Assembly (NCBI GenBank): GCA_032164245.1
Contig: JAVMKO010000010.1
Location: forward strand, 45,778,848 to 45,842,847
DNA: 64,000 nt
Direction of reading: 5' to 3'
From: Sternotherus odoratus
Lineage: Eukaryota > Chordata > Testudines > Kinosternidae
Positions 14,201 through 24,839 of this stretch are shown piece by piece; position 1 is the stretch's first letter; the number at the start of each line of letters is the position of its first letter. Both the position numbers and the translations under genes were made by a program. Below the pieces are notes generated by a model. That model was given only the letters and a program-made list of their open reading frames with translations. It was not told the origin of the DNA and did not search any database.

Positions 14201-17200
14201 AATCACTAGAAACATACATAACTTCAAATTTCTGTGTGGCTTAGTGTTGTTGCATGACATACTGTTTGAAATAAATGTTGTAAGAAAGACTTCAAGGTGT
14301 TGACTTTGATATATCTGGAGCAATGGAACAACTGGACAAAGCAAAGTCATACCTACAGTCTTACCAGTCAGATGAGGGATTTCAAAACGTTCTGAAGAGT
14401 GTACAGAAGTTGGCAGAGGAACTTCACACTGAAGCTATTTTCTCATCCATTCGTAAATACAAGAGTCACCAAAGAAGACATTTTGATTACGAGGCACGGG
14501 ATAATCCCATAAAAGAGACCCCACACAACAAAGTTGAATTATTTAACCAGGTGCTACATTATGCAATACAGACTGTTGAAGAATGTTTCAGGCAGCTCAA
14601 GGAACACAGTAGTATATTTGGGATATTGTTTGATCTTCAGGTAAAGTGAGGAGTTTTGGAATAAGACCTACACCAGCATTAGAGACAGTGTTGACACATG
14701 ACGACATGCGCGATATTGATGTGAATGATTTAGGTGATGAACTGAAAGCCCTTTCAAGATACATTTCAGCAGGATCAACGCCAAAGGCTTTTCTGGGATA
14801 TATATGCACAACATGATCACCCTCTATCCAACTGCTTTTGTTGCTCTGCGCATACTTCTAACACTTCCTGTAACGGTTGCCAATGGAGAACAGCTTCTCC
14901 AAGCTGAAGTTAATAAAAACACATCTATGCTCCGCAAAGACACAGGAAAGTCTGTTTGGCCTTGCAACCATCTCAATAGAGCATGAGCTGGCCCCAGGGC
15001 CAGATTAAGACCTTTAGAGGCCCTAAGCACTGAAAAGTTTATGGTGCCCCCACATATAGCTTTTATTTTGAATTATATACTACACCATAAAATAAAATTT
15101 CATTTTTCGAAATGACACAAAACTTACATGTGTGCTGAAATTAAAATAGCTTCTTTCTAGATTTTTTTATTGCAAAATTCTGGATAAGTTCATCGAAGCT
15201 GACTCGACGAAGCATGTCCGCTTCCATACACAATAGGGAAAGTGAATCAAGTCTGTCCTGACACGTTGTTCTCGGAGGGGTTTTTATTCTTTTCAGCTGA
15301 GAAAAAGAGCATTCTGCGGAGCAGTTAGTAATCATCAATGTTAGAAAAATCCATAGTGCAATCTCTACATTTGGAAATACACATCGTATTCCCTCTTTCA
15401 ATATTGTCATGAAGATCAATGTGACTGAATTTCATTTTTCCTGTTTCATTAAACTTTGTGCGCATAACCGTGGAACTGTCGTACTTCTCCACAGAGATTC
15501 ATCTTCAAGTCAACAGGGTACGAGTCAACTAGCTTTTGGGAACCTTGTGAATATTGTTCGTCAGATAAGTCCATATCGTTTAGAAAAGAAAATATACTTG
15601 ATACTTCTTTGTACACTTCACCTCTCCTCTTCATATGCCCGTCAAGTGTATCAATTATAGCGTAGTAAGTAGATATGCAAAATTTGTCTCTAGGATTCAA
15701 TGCTGTTTCTGTTGCACTGCTATCATTTGCTTGTTGTTTCCTGATTCACTTGTGGGACTGGTTTAGGTGGGGATAAGTAATAAAAAGAGAACAGAAAAAC
15801 GGGGGAAGTGTGTGTAGTGGAGCGTAAGAAAGTCTAACAAAGTTCTGATTTTTCCCATGATGACTACTTCGATTTGTTTGTTTTTTTAAAAATATCAAAT
15901 TAAAAAAAAATCTCATTTTTTTGGTGCTCCCTGCTTTGCTGGTGCCCTAAGTATGTGTTTAGTCTGTCTATTGGGTAATTCAGCCCTGGCTGGCCCAGAC
16001 TGTGGACCTTTACGAAGCAGTTCAAATCTTTGCAACCAAGGCGGCACAGAAAGCACCACTTTGATTATTCAAACAAATAAAAAATGCCAGTGTTTACTAT
16101 GAAGACAAGAAAAGTTACATTTGCTGTTCAGGCATTTGAAAGTTAGTTACTTAAAAATCTTGAAGAAAGCATTTTAAGTTGTTAGTTCTCCTGTATAGGG
16201 GTAGGTAGCAGAGAAGTACCATGAGAGGAGTAGAACAGGAAGAAGGCAGAATTGAGACTTTTCAAAGTTTTGGCCCAAGCAAGGGAGCATGGGGGTGTCA
16301 TTTGACCTCCCTGCTTCAGGTGCCAAAATGTTGTGGGCCAGCCCTGTTGACACCAGGGAAAGATGGCCCCTTTGAGACCAATTTCACTTGTTAAAAAAGA
16401 AGCAGAGCAATGGGTGCTGTTTAACCTGTGCTGTTAAGTAATTCAGAAGGCTCTGGCAGCTTCATAAAGGGCCTGCTTAGAGCAGAACATATGCTGGGCT
16501 GGTCCCCAGGCAGTGTTTGGAGCCCAGGGCCTGAGAAACTAGGAGAACCTATTGCCAACAAGAAACATGATTGATGCATCAAAGCAGGAACTGGCCTGGC
16601 CTGCACTCGAGGAACTGCAATTTGACAGGGTAATCATGGGTTTAATTACTTGGCAAACAGGACCAGTTTTTCACCCAGCAACTCGGGCTTTCAGTTTCCT
16701 AGTGCAGACAGAGCGCCCTGGTCTGCAGAAAAACAGCTTGACAGTGTAAATTAAAGAGAGGGGAACTACTCTCACTTGACTCATTGGGGTGATAACTCTT
16801 GAGCCCAAAGGAAAACCATTCCAATAACACCTTTTAATACTTCATACCCCGTTAATGCTTTTATCCAGGGATCACGTGTAGAGTACAGTTGGTCGTGGTA
16901 CAGTCAGACCCTGGGGGCACTGTGTTCATGTAGGGTGGATAGTAATCGATAAACTTCTATTTCTAGCTCTGCTACTGACCTGCAGGGTGACCATGCACCA
17001 GTCACTGTACCTCTCTGTGCCCAGCTTCCCCATCCGCACAATGGGATCATGATGCTTACCTTCTTTGTACAACACTTCCAGATGATGAGTGCTATGCCAG
17101 AGCTAGGTAATATAATATTTGCTGTCTCTGGGTTATTTGATTTGTTCTGGGAACTGAGGGGTCTCTATCATGTTGATTTAAGATTGCCAAGGGCACACAT

Positions 17201-20200
17201 GGGACAGGCACTTTTGGATTTTATAAACACACAAGGAAGTAAATAGCTATTGGAGAGAATCAGCACCTCTTCCACTTCTCCCCATCCCTGCTTTGACCCC
17301 AGCCAACAGATCTCAAAATTGCTGGGAGTATCCTCACAGAGCAGCCTTGGGTGAAGTAGGGGTTCAGGATGCCTCAGACTTGGTTCTCTTTACCTGCCCT
17401 TTAGAAAATTAAAATTAGGCTGTGAGTTCTTGCCCTTTCTCCCTTCCAGTGGTTTGAGCACTGGTCTGCTAAACACAGGGTTGTGAGTTCAATCCTTGAG
17501 GGGGCCATTTAGGCATATGGGGCAAAAATCTGTTGGGTGATTTAATTGGGGATTGGTCCTGCTTTGAGCAGGGGGTTGGACTAGATGATCACCTGAGGTC
17601 CCTTCCAACCCTGATATTCTATGATAATCCAGTGTAATCTGTGTGTAGACAAACATCACGTCTGGTTTCCCTTTCACGTGACCTTTTAGACAAGCATTCA
17701 AAGAACCCAGCTCTCTGTGCTGGATGTTGTACAAACACAGTAAGGGACAATCCCTGCCCTCAAAGAACTAAGTCTAGGTTGGTCATGAGACACATGGGGA
17801 TGAAATCAGGCATGGGGAAGGACAGAATAACCATAGTAGGAGTGTGTTTTCATGTAGTCTAGCTACTTGCACAGAGCACCTGCCTAGCTACATCCAGAGG
17901 ACAGGTCAGGACCAGTGGGATTTAAAGAGAGATATAGAGAAAAGAGATGAATTGAGACAAACCATTGTGAGCAGAACTACCCTGTACACAGAGTGAGCTG
18001 GGCAGGGAAGCAGTTGCAAGAATGACAAATTCCCAGGCAGATGAAAGGCAATGCCCTCCCCCACTACCCATGAGTGAGTGAGGGGGTAATGCCAGGGGCA
18101 GCTCCCCCCACCAGTTACAGCTCATCAGCGATTGGTGAAATGGTGTTTGCTTGGCTCAGGTACGGTGCATCTGTAGGATTAGTACCCTCCGTGGATATAA
18201 AATTTGTATCTGTGTTCGATCTGCGATCCACAAACATGGTCCACAGGTATAAAGTGGGTATCTGCAAATTTGCTGGGCTTTACGTATGAGTTGTCTCACT
18301 ATTTAAAATAAGGGAAACCCCACTTTCTTTGCTCATGCCTTCAGTTGGGCTGGCTTCCTCATGGCATCATCCCTGGGAATGAGACATCCCTGCTGGGAAA
18401 GTTTGTTCATTTGGCCCTTAGAAATTTCCCTTTGTCTCTCACATTAGAGCCTGATTTCCATCTATGTGTTGAAGGTCTAACGGGCTTTTTCCACCCCCCA
18501 CCAAGAGAAGTGCACTGTGCCTGGGGAGGAAGGGTGGCAGCTTAAGAGTGGTGTTGGTTAACCCACCAAACTGCATGCCAGATGAAGGTGAGGCTAGAGC
18601 ACAGATGTACCAAGAGCTGGTTCCCAGTGCTCATGGGCAACTTGAACAAACAATGAGGGAGTAGCCAGGGACCGCCCAAAAGATAAATAATTCCATCAAA
18701 GGATAACCAAGGCCAAACATTAACCTTAAAGAAGCAGCTTCCTTAAAACGGCCTGTGCCAGCAATGACTGCAAATACCCTGTTGCACTCAAGGCAGTCAG
18801 CCGACACTGGGCTATCCGGGGCAGCAGAGACTCAAATCACATGTAAATTATCAAATCACATGTCAATTATCTCCTTACTTCCAAAGTAACGGGGTCCCCC
18901 AAAAAATCTTGGGCCTGGACTGTGTCTTTGTTCTGTGTACAGCACCTATAGTACAATGAGGTCCCGGTCTTAGACCACAATACAAATAAATATTTATGAA
19001 CACCTTAAACTCAAATAACTTAAATGGACACTGTCAACTTAAACATCACACTTCCCGTGTTTTAGTGGGTTATAAGCAGTTCCCTAGGGCATGGTCTGGG
19101 CCATCCTGTAGTCAGCATTGAATTCTGGGCACCACTGTAACACAGAGTAAGCATTCAGTTTGTTTCCTTTGTGCATGTGCCTATCACCAGTGCTATCGGC
19201 TCCCTTGTAAACACACACACCCCATTTTGTGAGTCCTTCCTATTTTATAAGATAGGAAAACATGATTGAAAATCACAGTCTTTGGCAGAGGAATCCCTGG
19301 CAGGAGCAGTATCGGGAACAACCATGATTAAGGCATGGTTTGACTGACTATATTTCAAGTTGATGGTGTTTTGTACACACTTAAAATTGAAGATTCACTT
19401 TACGTGGAAAGAAGCTGAAGCACCTCACAGAGAGAAAACAAAGGTGACTCCAAGAGCTGACACCATTACTGGACTTCTCTACACTAGGTTAAACATCAGA
19501 ACTCCTAAAGTGTAGGCAATCCCATTGACAGCATATCTCAATGACAAGCCCAGGCACTAATTCAACCCAGGCAGGTAGTCACAAACATCAGATCAATTCC
19601 TTTTCTCCCAGATCTAAGATTGGAAGAAAATGGTCCTATTTCAGTGAACCTCTCTGGACATGGCCATGTTATAGCTGGCCGCCCTCTGAATCCTGACCCA
19701 GGGCAGAGTCACTGCCTTCCAGACACTGCTCAGGGCAAGGGACTTTTGGGCAATGTGAAAGATATGTTTGGCAGGGACAAGGGAACCCGGGGCATTAACA
19801 TGATCGGGGATGAACTACTCAACCAACCCACTGCAGAGAATGACAAGAGCGAAAACCAAAAGTCCCAGTTCTGCCCTGTTTGTCACCAGTCCTGTTCACT
19901 CCAGGGGCAAAGTGTGACGGAGGGAGTGGCTAGAACAACTGTCAATAGGGACTACGCTCTGCAGTCAAAGAAACCTTTGTAACCTTTTATCCATGAGCAC
20001 TGTTTCCTCTAAGCTGTGCGCGTACAGATCCTAAACCCCGAGCACATGGCGAAACACTGTGCTCACAAAAATTTGCATAGAAGCACAAAAATTTGCACCG
20101 AAGACATTTTTTGCACACCCAGCCTGTCAAAAATTAGAGGGAACATTGTCCATGAGACTTATAAGAAGTCAGGTCAGTCCTGCCACTTTCAAGCTTAGTT

Positions 20201-23200
20201 TCTAATTATGTTTATTTTACTCTGTTCTGAGCTGCCTTTATTACAAGCTATGGCATAGTGCTGTTTGCTTTCCATTGCCCTGTAATGGATTCACAGAATA
20301 CCGTCTACCCTGTCAGCTGGGACTCACAGCTCTGCAGGAATTAAAACACAAATATTTGAAGGATGAGCCATGCTAAGGGAGGGCAGACAAGACAGGCGTG
20401 GGTTGATTACTCCAGCAAATGCCATGCTGGGAGGGTTGGCAGCCCCAGGACAGAACTTTCACAGCATCACTGACATGCTTCCCTAACTGATGAAGTTGAG
20501 TTGGAGAATGGCCTCCTTCCGGCAGTAGGGAAGGCATGCAGGATCCAGCTCAGCATGGGTGGGTAAGGATCTTGCACTGAAATCTGGCCTGTAGGAAAGG
20601 AAGTATGTGTTCTCAGCAGGATGCATGCTCCTCCCAAACAGCACCAGAATGCATTCCCAGGATGCAGGCCAGCTGAGCAAAGTCAGCTGGGGGATGTGAT
20701 AACCCACCTGGAGGGAACTTCCAAATAGAAGGTGTGCAGGGAAGCACCTCAGAAGTGGCTTGGGAACAACTTTTTTTGATAATCCTCTTCTGAGGCTTCT
20801 CAGATAAGCCAGTTTGTAGCCAGGAAAGGGCAAAAGACAATTTTGAAAAGTTTTCAACATAGAATTCCACATTTTTAGAATAGCTTGTCCACCTAACCAG
20901 GAGTGTGTGGAAAGTCTCTTACAGTGATCTTAGTGCAAAAGGGACTTGCCTTTTTACACACATCCAGCTCCCTGACCCTCAGTGTGGGTCATCTTCCCTA
21001 TTGCTTAAATGCCCCATATGCAGGCAAAAAAAATTCCTAAAATCTTGTTAATTCCATCACACTGATGATCTCACATATAGAACCTGTGATCAGTGAGGAA
21101 GTCAAAAGTCAGGTCTGTTGTACCAGTACTCTATAGTTCCGCTTCCACCCCTTACAAACATCACAAGTGAGAGAATGACTCACTGACCATGGAATCTGAT
21201 TATACTAATCAGAGTCTCAACTGATAGAGCATATGGATGGAATGCTCTTGACTTTAACCCACCTTGTGTCTCAAATATGCCTACAACCAATACTGCAAAC
21301 AACTTTCCTAGATAGTCATTTCACACTAATTCTGAAAAGTCTGCCCGGTGCCTACACAGATAGAGAGGAGGCAGTGTTGAGGATCAGAATGAAATCTTAC
21401 ACACACAGAATTCTGCAGTTTTGAAACCATGTTACATATAAACATTTAGAGAGCTTCTGGCAGTGCTAATTAAAATCCATTATAGATTGAATGACCGTCC
21501 TAGGCACTAGATTCAGTCTAACAAATGTAAGACAGGCAGCAGAATTTGCCAGGCGAAGAATTTGCTGGCACATGCAAGAGCTGGAAAGAGATCATGATTT
21601 GAGGTGCCCACAGATGCAACTACTAAATGTGAGGCAGGCTGCACAAGCCAATCGCCATCACCAAACTCCACCAATGCTCACAGCATTGGTAGAAAATGTC
21701 TGGCTGTGATAATTCCACAGGGCCAGGAGTTCAGAAATCTCATCCTCTTCCAGGAAGGATGACACACAGTTAGCATATGGATCTCTAAATCAGGAGAAAG
21801 CCAGATACAAAAGGACCAGGAGCCCAGCCAATGCAGCATACTCAGCTCCTCACATGCATCTCTCCAGTGACGACATGAATAATGACCACAGTTTAAAGGA
21901 CGGAAATTAGGAGCTACCTCCAAAACTCAGTTTCTATAGCAGGGGTGGGGAACCTCCGGCCCGTGGGCCTTATACGGCCCGCCAAACGATTCTGTCCGGC
22001 CCGCGGCGGGGCTGGGGATGCGTCACAGCCGCCAGCCAGGGACCCGCGCGGGCCGCCAGGCCGGGGCGGCTCGCGCATGGAGGAGCCACTGGCGCCGCGT
22101 GGCCCCCAGGCGGGAGCGGCTTGCGCCTGGGGGAGCCGCCGGCGCCGGGATGCGCGCGGGCCGCCAGGCTGGGGTGGCTCGCGCATGGAGGAGCCGCCGG
22201 CACCGCGCGGCCCCCCAGGCGGGAGTGGCTTGCGCCTGGGGGAGCCGCCCGTTAGCCGGGCGGTGAACAGAGGAGCCGCGGGGAGCGGAAGGTAAAGGGG
22301 GTGTTGGGGGGAAGGCTGGGCTGGGGGGCAAGCAAGGGGGCGGTGGGGGGGAGGCCAGGCTGGGCGGGCGGGGAGGGGGGCAGGAGACTAGTCTGGATGG
22401 GGTGGGCGAGGCGTGGGTGTGGGAGGGAAAGAGGTTTGGTGGGGGGGAGGCTGGACTGGGCGGGTCAGGCATGGGGGGGCAGGAGGCTGGGTTGGGAGTG
22501 GGAGGGGGGAGGAGGTTAGGTTGGGTGGGATGGGCCGGGCCAGGCAGTTAGATGGGGGGAGGCTGGGCGGGGGTAAATGAAAATCACCCCCTACACCCCG
22601 GCTGATAGCGGGAGCTGATTGGGGCAGACGGCAGGACCCTGGCTGGCAAGGGGCCAGCGGGGGAAACCCCAAAGCAGTGCAGGGCTAAGTACTCTGCCTG
22701 CCACTGCTTTGGGGTTTCCCCCGCTGGCCCCTTGCCAGCTGGGGTCTCAGCTCCTGTTGCCAGCCTGGGCTTCGGGGGGGGGGGGGGGGGAGGAGGAAGC
22801 GGCCCGCGAATGACATTATAAATGGCCAAATGGCCCTTGACAGAAAAAAGGTTCCCCACCCCTATTCTATAGGGTCAGCCAGCTGGAGCAAGGAAAGACA
22901 GAAGGAAAGAGGACAAGCACTGCGCCAACTGCTAAGCCGCCTCAGCACACAGAGCAGTGGCTCCTAGAGTCTCACTGTACAGCTGGTCAACAAGCTCTAC
23001 AGACCGCCCAGCAGGCCGCCAGCTGCCCAGTTTCCAAGCTTAGGCTGCCCTGGGGGCTGCTGAGGCCGGGAAGCAGCATGAGAGAGGCTGACACCCCCCC
23101 TCCCCCCGCCATGGAGGGGGAGACGCAGGCACCGCTAAGGGAGGATTTAGGCCATTTCCATCCCCCTCCTCCAAACCAGGACACTAGTCCAAGGCCGACA

Positions 23201-23673
23201 GCGCCGCTCCGCCACAGCCTGGCCCGCTTCCTGCGCCTCCCCCGTCCTGCGGGAAGCTGGGAAAGCGACAAGGGGCCGCGGTAGTCGGGGCGAGGCTACG
23301 GGACGCTCCCGCTCCCCATAGCGGCGGGCCTGGCGCACGGGCTCCCCCTCCCTGGGGCTGCCAAGCACCCGCCCCCTAGGCGCTGCGCCGCACCGAGCTC
23401 CCAGTTCAGGTCTCTGGAGACGGGAGGAGCCCGGGGGGCGGGGGTGGGAGCTCCCCGGTGCCCAGCGCCCGTGGAGGGCAGGGAGCCGGGCAGGGCAGCA
23501 AGGGGCGCCGGGCTCTTGCCTTCGCGGCGAGGCCCTGCCGGGCGGTGGGGGGGGTCTCAGCTCCGCCGCGCTCACTCACCGCCGGGCCGGCTGCTGCGGG
23601 CGGCGGGGAGCGAGAGAAGCTGCAGCAGCCGCAGCAGGAGAAGCCCGAGCGCGGGGGCCGCTGCCCGCACCAT
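1915..23673 (-). CDS. PGAP6: PGAP6/TMEM8A, exons 1-6 (3' part outside window)
   Basis: Six exons join in frame on the minus strand: 23673-23580, 12621-12444, 4876-4669, 4201-4068, 3634-3369 and 2264-1915 (1230 nt, 410 codons). All have GT donors and AG acceptors and compatible phases (1, 2, 0, 2, 1, 0). The product starts with a Leu-rich signal peptide. The N-terminal ectodomain follows, with family motifs such as [47 protein letters not shown] and NTGMDSGG and many N-glycosylation sequons. Family knowledge: PGAP6 is a membrane protein with GPI-specific phospholipase A2 activity; its EGF-like and multi-pass membrane domains are C-terminal and would be coded left of position 1. Chicken TMEM8A also lies beside the alpha-globin cluster on the same strand, which supports orthology. 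No stops or frameshifts were seen. The start is the only ATG that opens directly into a signal peptide, and it sits in a CpG island. Confidence 0.93.
2265..3368 (-). other. PGAP6 intron 5
   Basis: About 1.1 kb of unique-looking intron. Open frames on both strands are not supported by any family motif. Confidence 0.6.
3369..3634 (-). CDS. PGAP6: PGAP6 exon 5
   Basis: The acceptor is CCTGCAG and the donor GTGTGC. The 266-nt exon codes a segment with paired cysteines and the conserved [11 protein letters not shown] motif. It ends in phase 1. Confidence 0.93.
4068..4201 (-). CDS. PGAP6: PGAP6 exon 4
   Basis: The acceptor is CCTGCAG and the donor GTAAGT. The 134-nt exon codes [20 protein letters not shown] and a Pro-rich continuation, matching the family segment after the ...KIEVK of exon 3. 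It ends in phase 2. Confidence 0.92.
4401..4550. mobile_element. hAT (Charlie-like) MITE fragment
   Basis: Begins with CAGGGGTTCTCAAA followed by a G-rich stretch and a CCTCCAGCATTTATAATGG motif, as in abundant hAT MITEs of amniotes. The distal terminal repeat is missing, so the copy is truncated. Confidence 0.6.
4669..4876 (-). CDS. PGAP6: PGAP6 exon 3
   Basis: The acceptor is TTGCAG and the donor GTAAGG. The exon codes the conserved [11 protein letters not shown] and [10 protein letters not shown] segments plus three NxS/T sequons. It ends in phase 0. Confidence 0.93.
5364..5960 (-). repeat. CR1 LINE fragment, antisense to window
   Basis: Starts with an antisense CR1 3'-end motif (cagaccc..gatccatctagtccagtatcctgtct) and runs through the usual antisense 3' region. 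It lies in PGAP6 intron 2. There is no open frame of note. Confidence 0.75.
5961..7724. other. intron 2 interval without a gene
   Basis: Contains a MITE-like stretch near 6215-6395 and an AT-rich stretch (6650-7110). No coding signal was recognised. Confidence 0.5.
7725..7890 (-). repeat. CR1 fragment (minus)
   Basis: Antisense CR1 sequence with the typical ...tttttgttgcccttctctga motif. Translated on the minus strand it gives the [13 protein letters not shown] CR1 segment. A plus-strand CR1 copy abuts it. Confidence 0.7.
7915..9520 (+). pseudogene. CR1 LINE ORF2 (reverse transcriptase), degenerate
   Basis: A 5'-truncated CR1 copy with a nearly continuous reading frame for the reverse transcriptase and C-terminal region. 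Visible motifs: [51 protein letters not shown] and the C-terminal [14 protein letters not shown]. It is dead: in-frame stops occur around 8437, 8757, 9045 and 9148, and the catalytic FADD box near 8638 reads FADY. The 3' end carries the CR1 tail ...cttccaaccctaatattctatgattctat. It lies in PGAP6 intron 2, antisense to the gene. Confidence 0.93.
9521..11170 (-). repeat. CR1 5'/endonuclease region, antisense, interrupted
   Basis: Antisense CR1 sequence. At about 10060-10260 the minus strand codes [11 protein letters not shown], the CR1 apurinic endonuclease motif. A palindromic repeat (10671-10889) is inserted in it and is flanked by a perfect 14-bp duplication of the CR1 sequence. Confidence 0.75.
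10671..10889. mobile_element. palindromic retro-inserted repeat, copy 1
   Basis: Two arms of about 80 bp (10671-10751 and 10771-10848) are near-perfect reverse complements around a 19-nt loop. Each arm carries the family core gcataagctttcgtgggctaat. The right end runs on to the family terminus cagactaacacggctacctc; the left end is truncated. The insertion is flanked by perfect 14-bp direct repeats CCCCCTTGATGAGG (10657-10670 and 10890-10903). That length is typical of target-primed retrotransposition, not hAT transposition. Confidence 0.85.
12444..12621 (-). CDS. PGAP6: PGAP6 exon 2
   Basis: The acceptor is TTCCAG before 12621. The exon codes [20 protein letters not shown] and a segment ending in MEITV. 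The donor is taken as GTATGT, because this gives phase 2 and the expected ITV-HF junction with exon 3; a GT four bases further on would break the frame. Confidence 0.92.
12985..16346 (+). pseudogene. hAT transposase gene (TTF-zinc-finger/ZMYM1-like), decayed
   Basis: Plus-strand reading frames, broken by stops and frameshifts, code a hAT transposase in order. First comes a TTF-type zinc-finger start ([12 protein letters not shown], about 13090), then the RNase H-like core ([16 protein letters not shown], about 13610; [12 protein letters not shown], about 13815; [16 protein letters not shown], about 14000). The C-terminal dimerisation region follows ([18 protein letters not shown], about 14830; RNP-like end before 14994). 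After a nested insertion the frame resumes as [20 protein letters not shown] near 16000. The right end is CAGCCCTG at 16346, the complement of a CAGGGCTG terminal repeat. The left terminus was not found. It lies in PGAP6 intron 1. Confidence 0.85.
14995..15988 (-). mobile_element. nested hAT element with perfect 8-bp TSD
   Basis: A 994-bp insertion splits the C-terminal coding region of the older hAT gene. The ends CAGGGCCAGATTAAG and (reverse complement) CAGGGCTGAATTACC are imperfect inverted repeats. The flanks are the perfect 8-bp duplication GCTGGCCC (14987-14994 and 15989-15996). The minus strand still codes a different hAT dimerisation domain: [20 protein letters not shown], then [19 protein letters not shown], with an upstream piece at 15449-15700. 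This is an internally deleted copy of a second hAT family. Confidence 0.92.
16945..17125 (+). repeat. MIR SINE
   Basis: Contains the MIR core ...ctctgtgcccagcttccccatc(t)g(t)aaaatggg-like sequence, preceded by caccagtcactgtacctctc. It is diverged. Confidence 0.75.
17449..17624 (+). repeat. tortoise-type tRNA SINE with CR1 tail
   Basis: The head has Pol III promoter boxes (ggtttgagcactgg as box A; gagttcaatcc as box B). The tail gggattggtcctgctttgagcag...cccttccaaccctgatattctatga matches the 3' tail of the CR1 copy at 9440-9520 almost base for base. This is the known tortoise Pol III SINE architecture, mobilised by CR1. Confidence 0.88.
17625..19997. other. PGAP6 intron 1 interval without a gene
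   Basis: A short MIR-like piece (about 17710-17775) and a MITE-like stretch around 18150-18290 are visible. No coding exon was recognised. Confidence 0.5.
19998..20148. mobile_element. 151-bp hAT MITE
   Basis: The terminal repeats are CACTGTTTCCTCTAAG and (reverse complement) CAATGTTCCCTCTAAT. The perfect 8-bp duplication TCCATGAG flanks it at 19990-19997 and 20149-20156. Confidence 0.9.
21940..22864. mobile_element. 0.9-kb non-autonomous hAT element, copy A
   Basis: The ends are CAGGGGTGGGGAACCT and (reverse complement) TAGGGGTGGGGAACCT. The perfect 8-bp duplication TTCTATAG flanks it (21932-21939 and 22865-22872). The body is very GC-rich, with long G-runs and an internal hairpin (around 22650-22740). 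The open frames in it are compositional. It lies 0.7 kb inside PGAP6 intron 1. A sister copy is at 55368-56245. Confidence 0.93.
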
Positions 23674-23960
23674 GACACCGACTGCGCTATCCCGGCATCA
23701 CCGCCCAGGGCCGCGGGCTCCTCCCGACGCGGGACCCCATCGCCGTCCCTGCGGCTCCCTGGCCGCCGAGTCCCGCCCCGCCGGCTTCCGAGGGCTGGCC
23801 CGGCCCCGCCCCAGGGGAAGGGCCCAGCCTCAGCCTCAGCCTCAGCCTCAGCCCGGCTAGGGCGAGGTGCCTCCCAGGGCTGTCCTTCCATAGTACAAAC
23901 TGGTGCCCCGATGGCAGCCCTAGCTCGCAGCCCGGGGGTGGGCGGGGGATGCCTCAGGGT
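23000..23960 (-). promoter_or_regulatory. PGAP6: CpG island over PGAP6 exon 1
   Basis: GC-rich, CpG-dense sequence surrounds the first exon in an AT-rich neighbourhood, as expected for a housekeeping promoter. A (agcctc)n-like run lies at about 23825-23855. No TATA box was identified. Confidence 0.7.
23580..23673 (-). CDS. PGAP6: PGAP6 exon 1 (signal peptide)
   Basis: The ATG at 23673 opens 31 codons with a hydrophobic core ([14 protein letters not shown]) followed by small residues typical of a signal peptidase site. The exon ends in phase 1 before a consensus donor GTGAGT. It lies in GC-rich, CpG-dense sequence. Confidence 0.9.
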
Positions 23961-24839
23961 AGCGGAAAGTCACCCGCAGAGTTAGTTACCGGCGGACACC
24001 CTGAATCCTTTTCCTCATGCAGAATGGACATGCAGAAGGTACCTAATAAAAAAGCACTAAGCCTGGGAATAAAAAATGTCTGTCACAGGTTTTTTGATAT
24101 GCCCTGAAGTTTGTCAGATATTTATTTGCAAAAACTTTGTAGTAAGGGTGAGTCAGCTGTCTTGCAGAATACAACATGAAATATTATGGAATACATGATG
24201 CAACTTTTCTCTGTTTTTCATTTTCTTAATCAGTATTTGTGAGCTGATTTTACATTTTAAATGTACTCTTAAACCTTCATAAAATAATCATTCCAGCTTG
24301 CTACATATTTAATTCACTGAAACAAAGACATTATTTTGACTTAATCAGTCACAGCTGTTTAGTGTGTTCATAACCATGTTCATTGCTTTTAGAAAAAGGG
24401 AACACTAATTTACTTTGTGTAATCTCCATGACAGTAGACATGGTTATGAAACACCACCAACTTTAAAAAAATGTTTCCAAAGATTTTAGGCATTACAGAG
24501 GTTTTTATATCTTACTAAGGTATTGATTTTGCAGGAGGGCCTCTTAAAAGTAGTTCATCAGATAGTTTCCCTTTCTTTAGTTCTGACTATTTGTCCAGCT
24601 ATCTGGAAGGAGAAAGGGATGGACAAAAAGGACAGAAATACTTTGGAAGCAAGTTTTCTTTAAAATGTATTTTAGATAATGGTGGTCTTTTGAAGGATTT
24701 ATTTAAAAAACTATATGTCTGAAGATCTAAGCATTTAAGGCTAAAGATGATTGTGCATCTAAAAAAGAGTTTAGAGATATGATGTTATAATCTTCACCAG
24801 CTCACCACCTCCAGGAGAAACCTTGGCACCAGGATCGAC
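23961..24839. other. intergenic, nothing recognised
   Basis: AT-rich sequence upstream of the PGAP6 CpG island. No gene or repeat was identified. Confidence 0.5.

Noticed and set aside
21945..22672. several open frames of 80-150 codons
   Set aside because: They lie in the GC-rich body of a non-autonomous hAT element and overlap in all frames.
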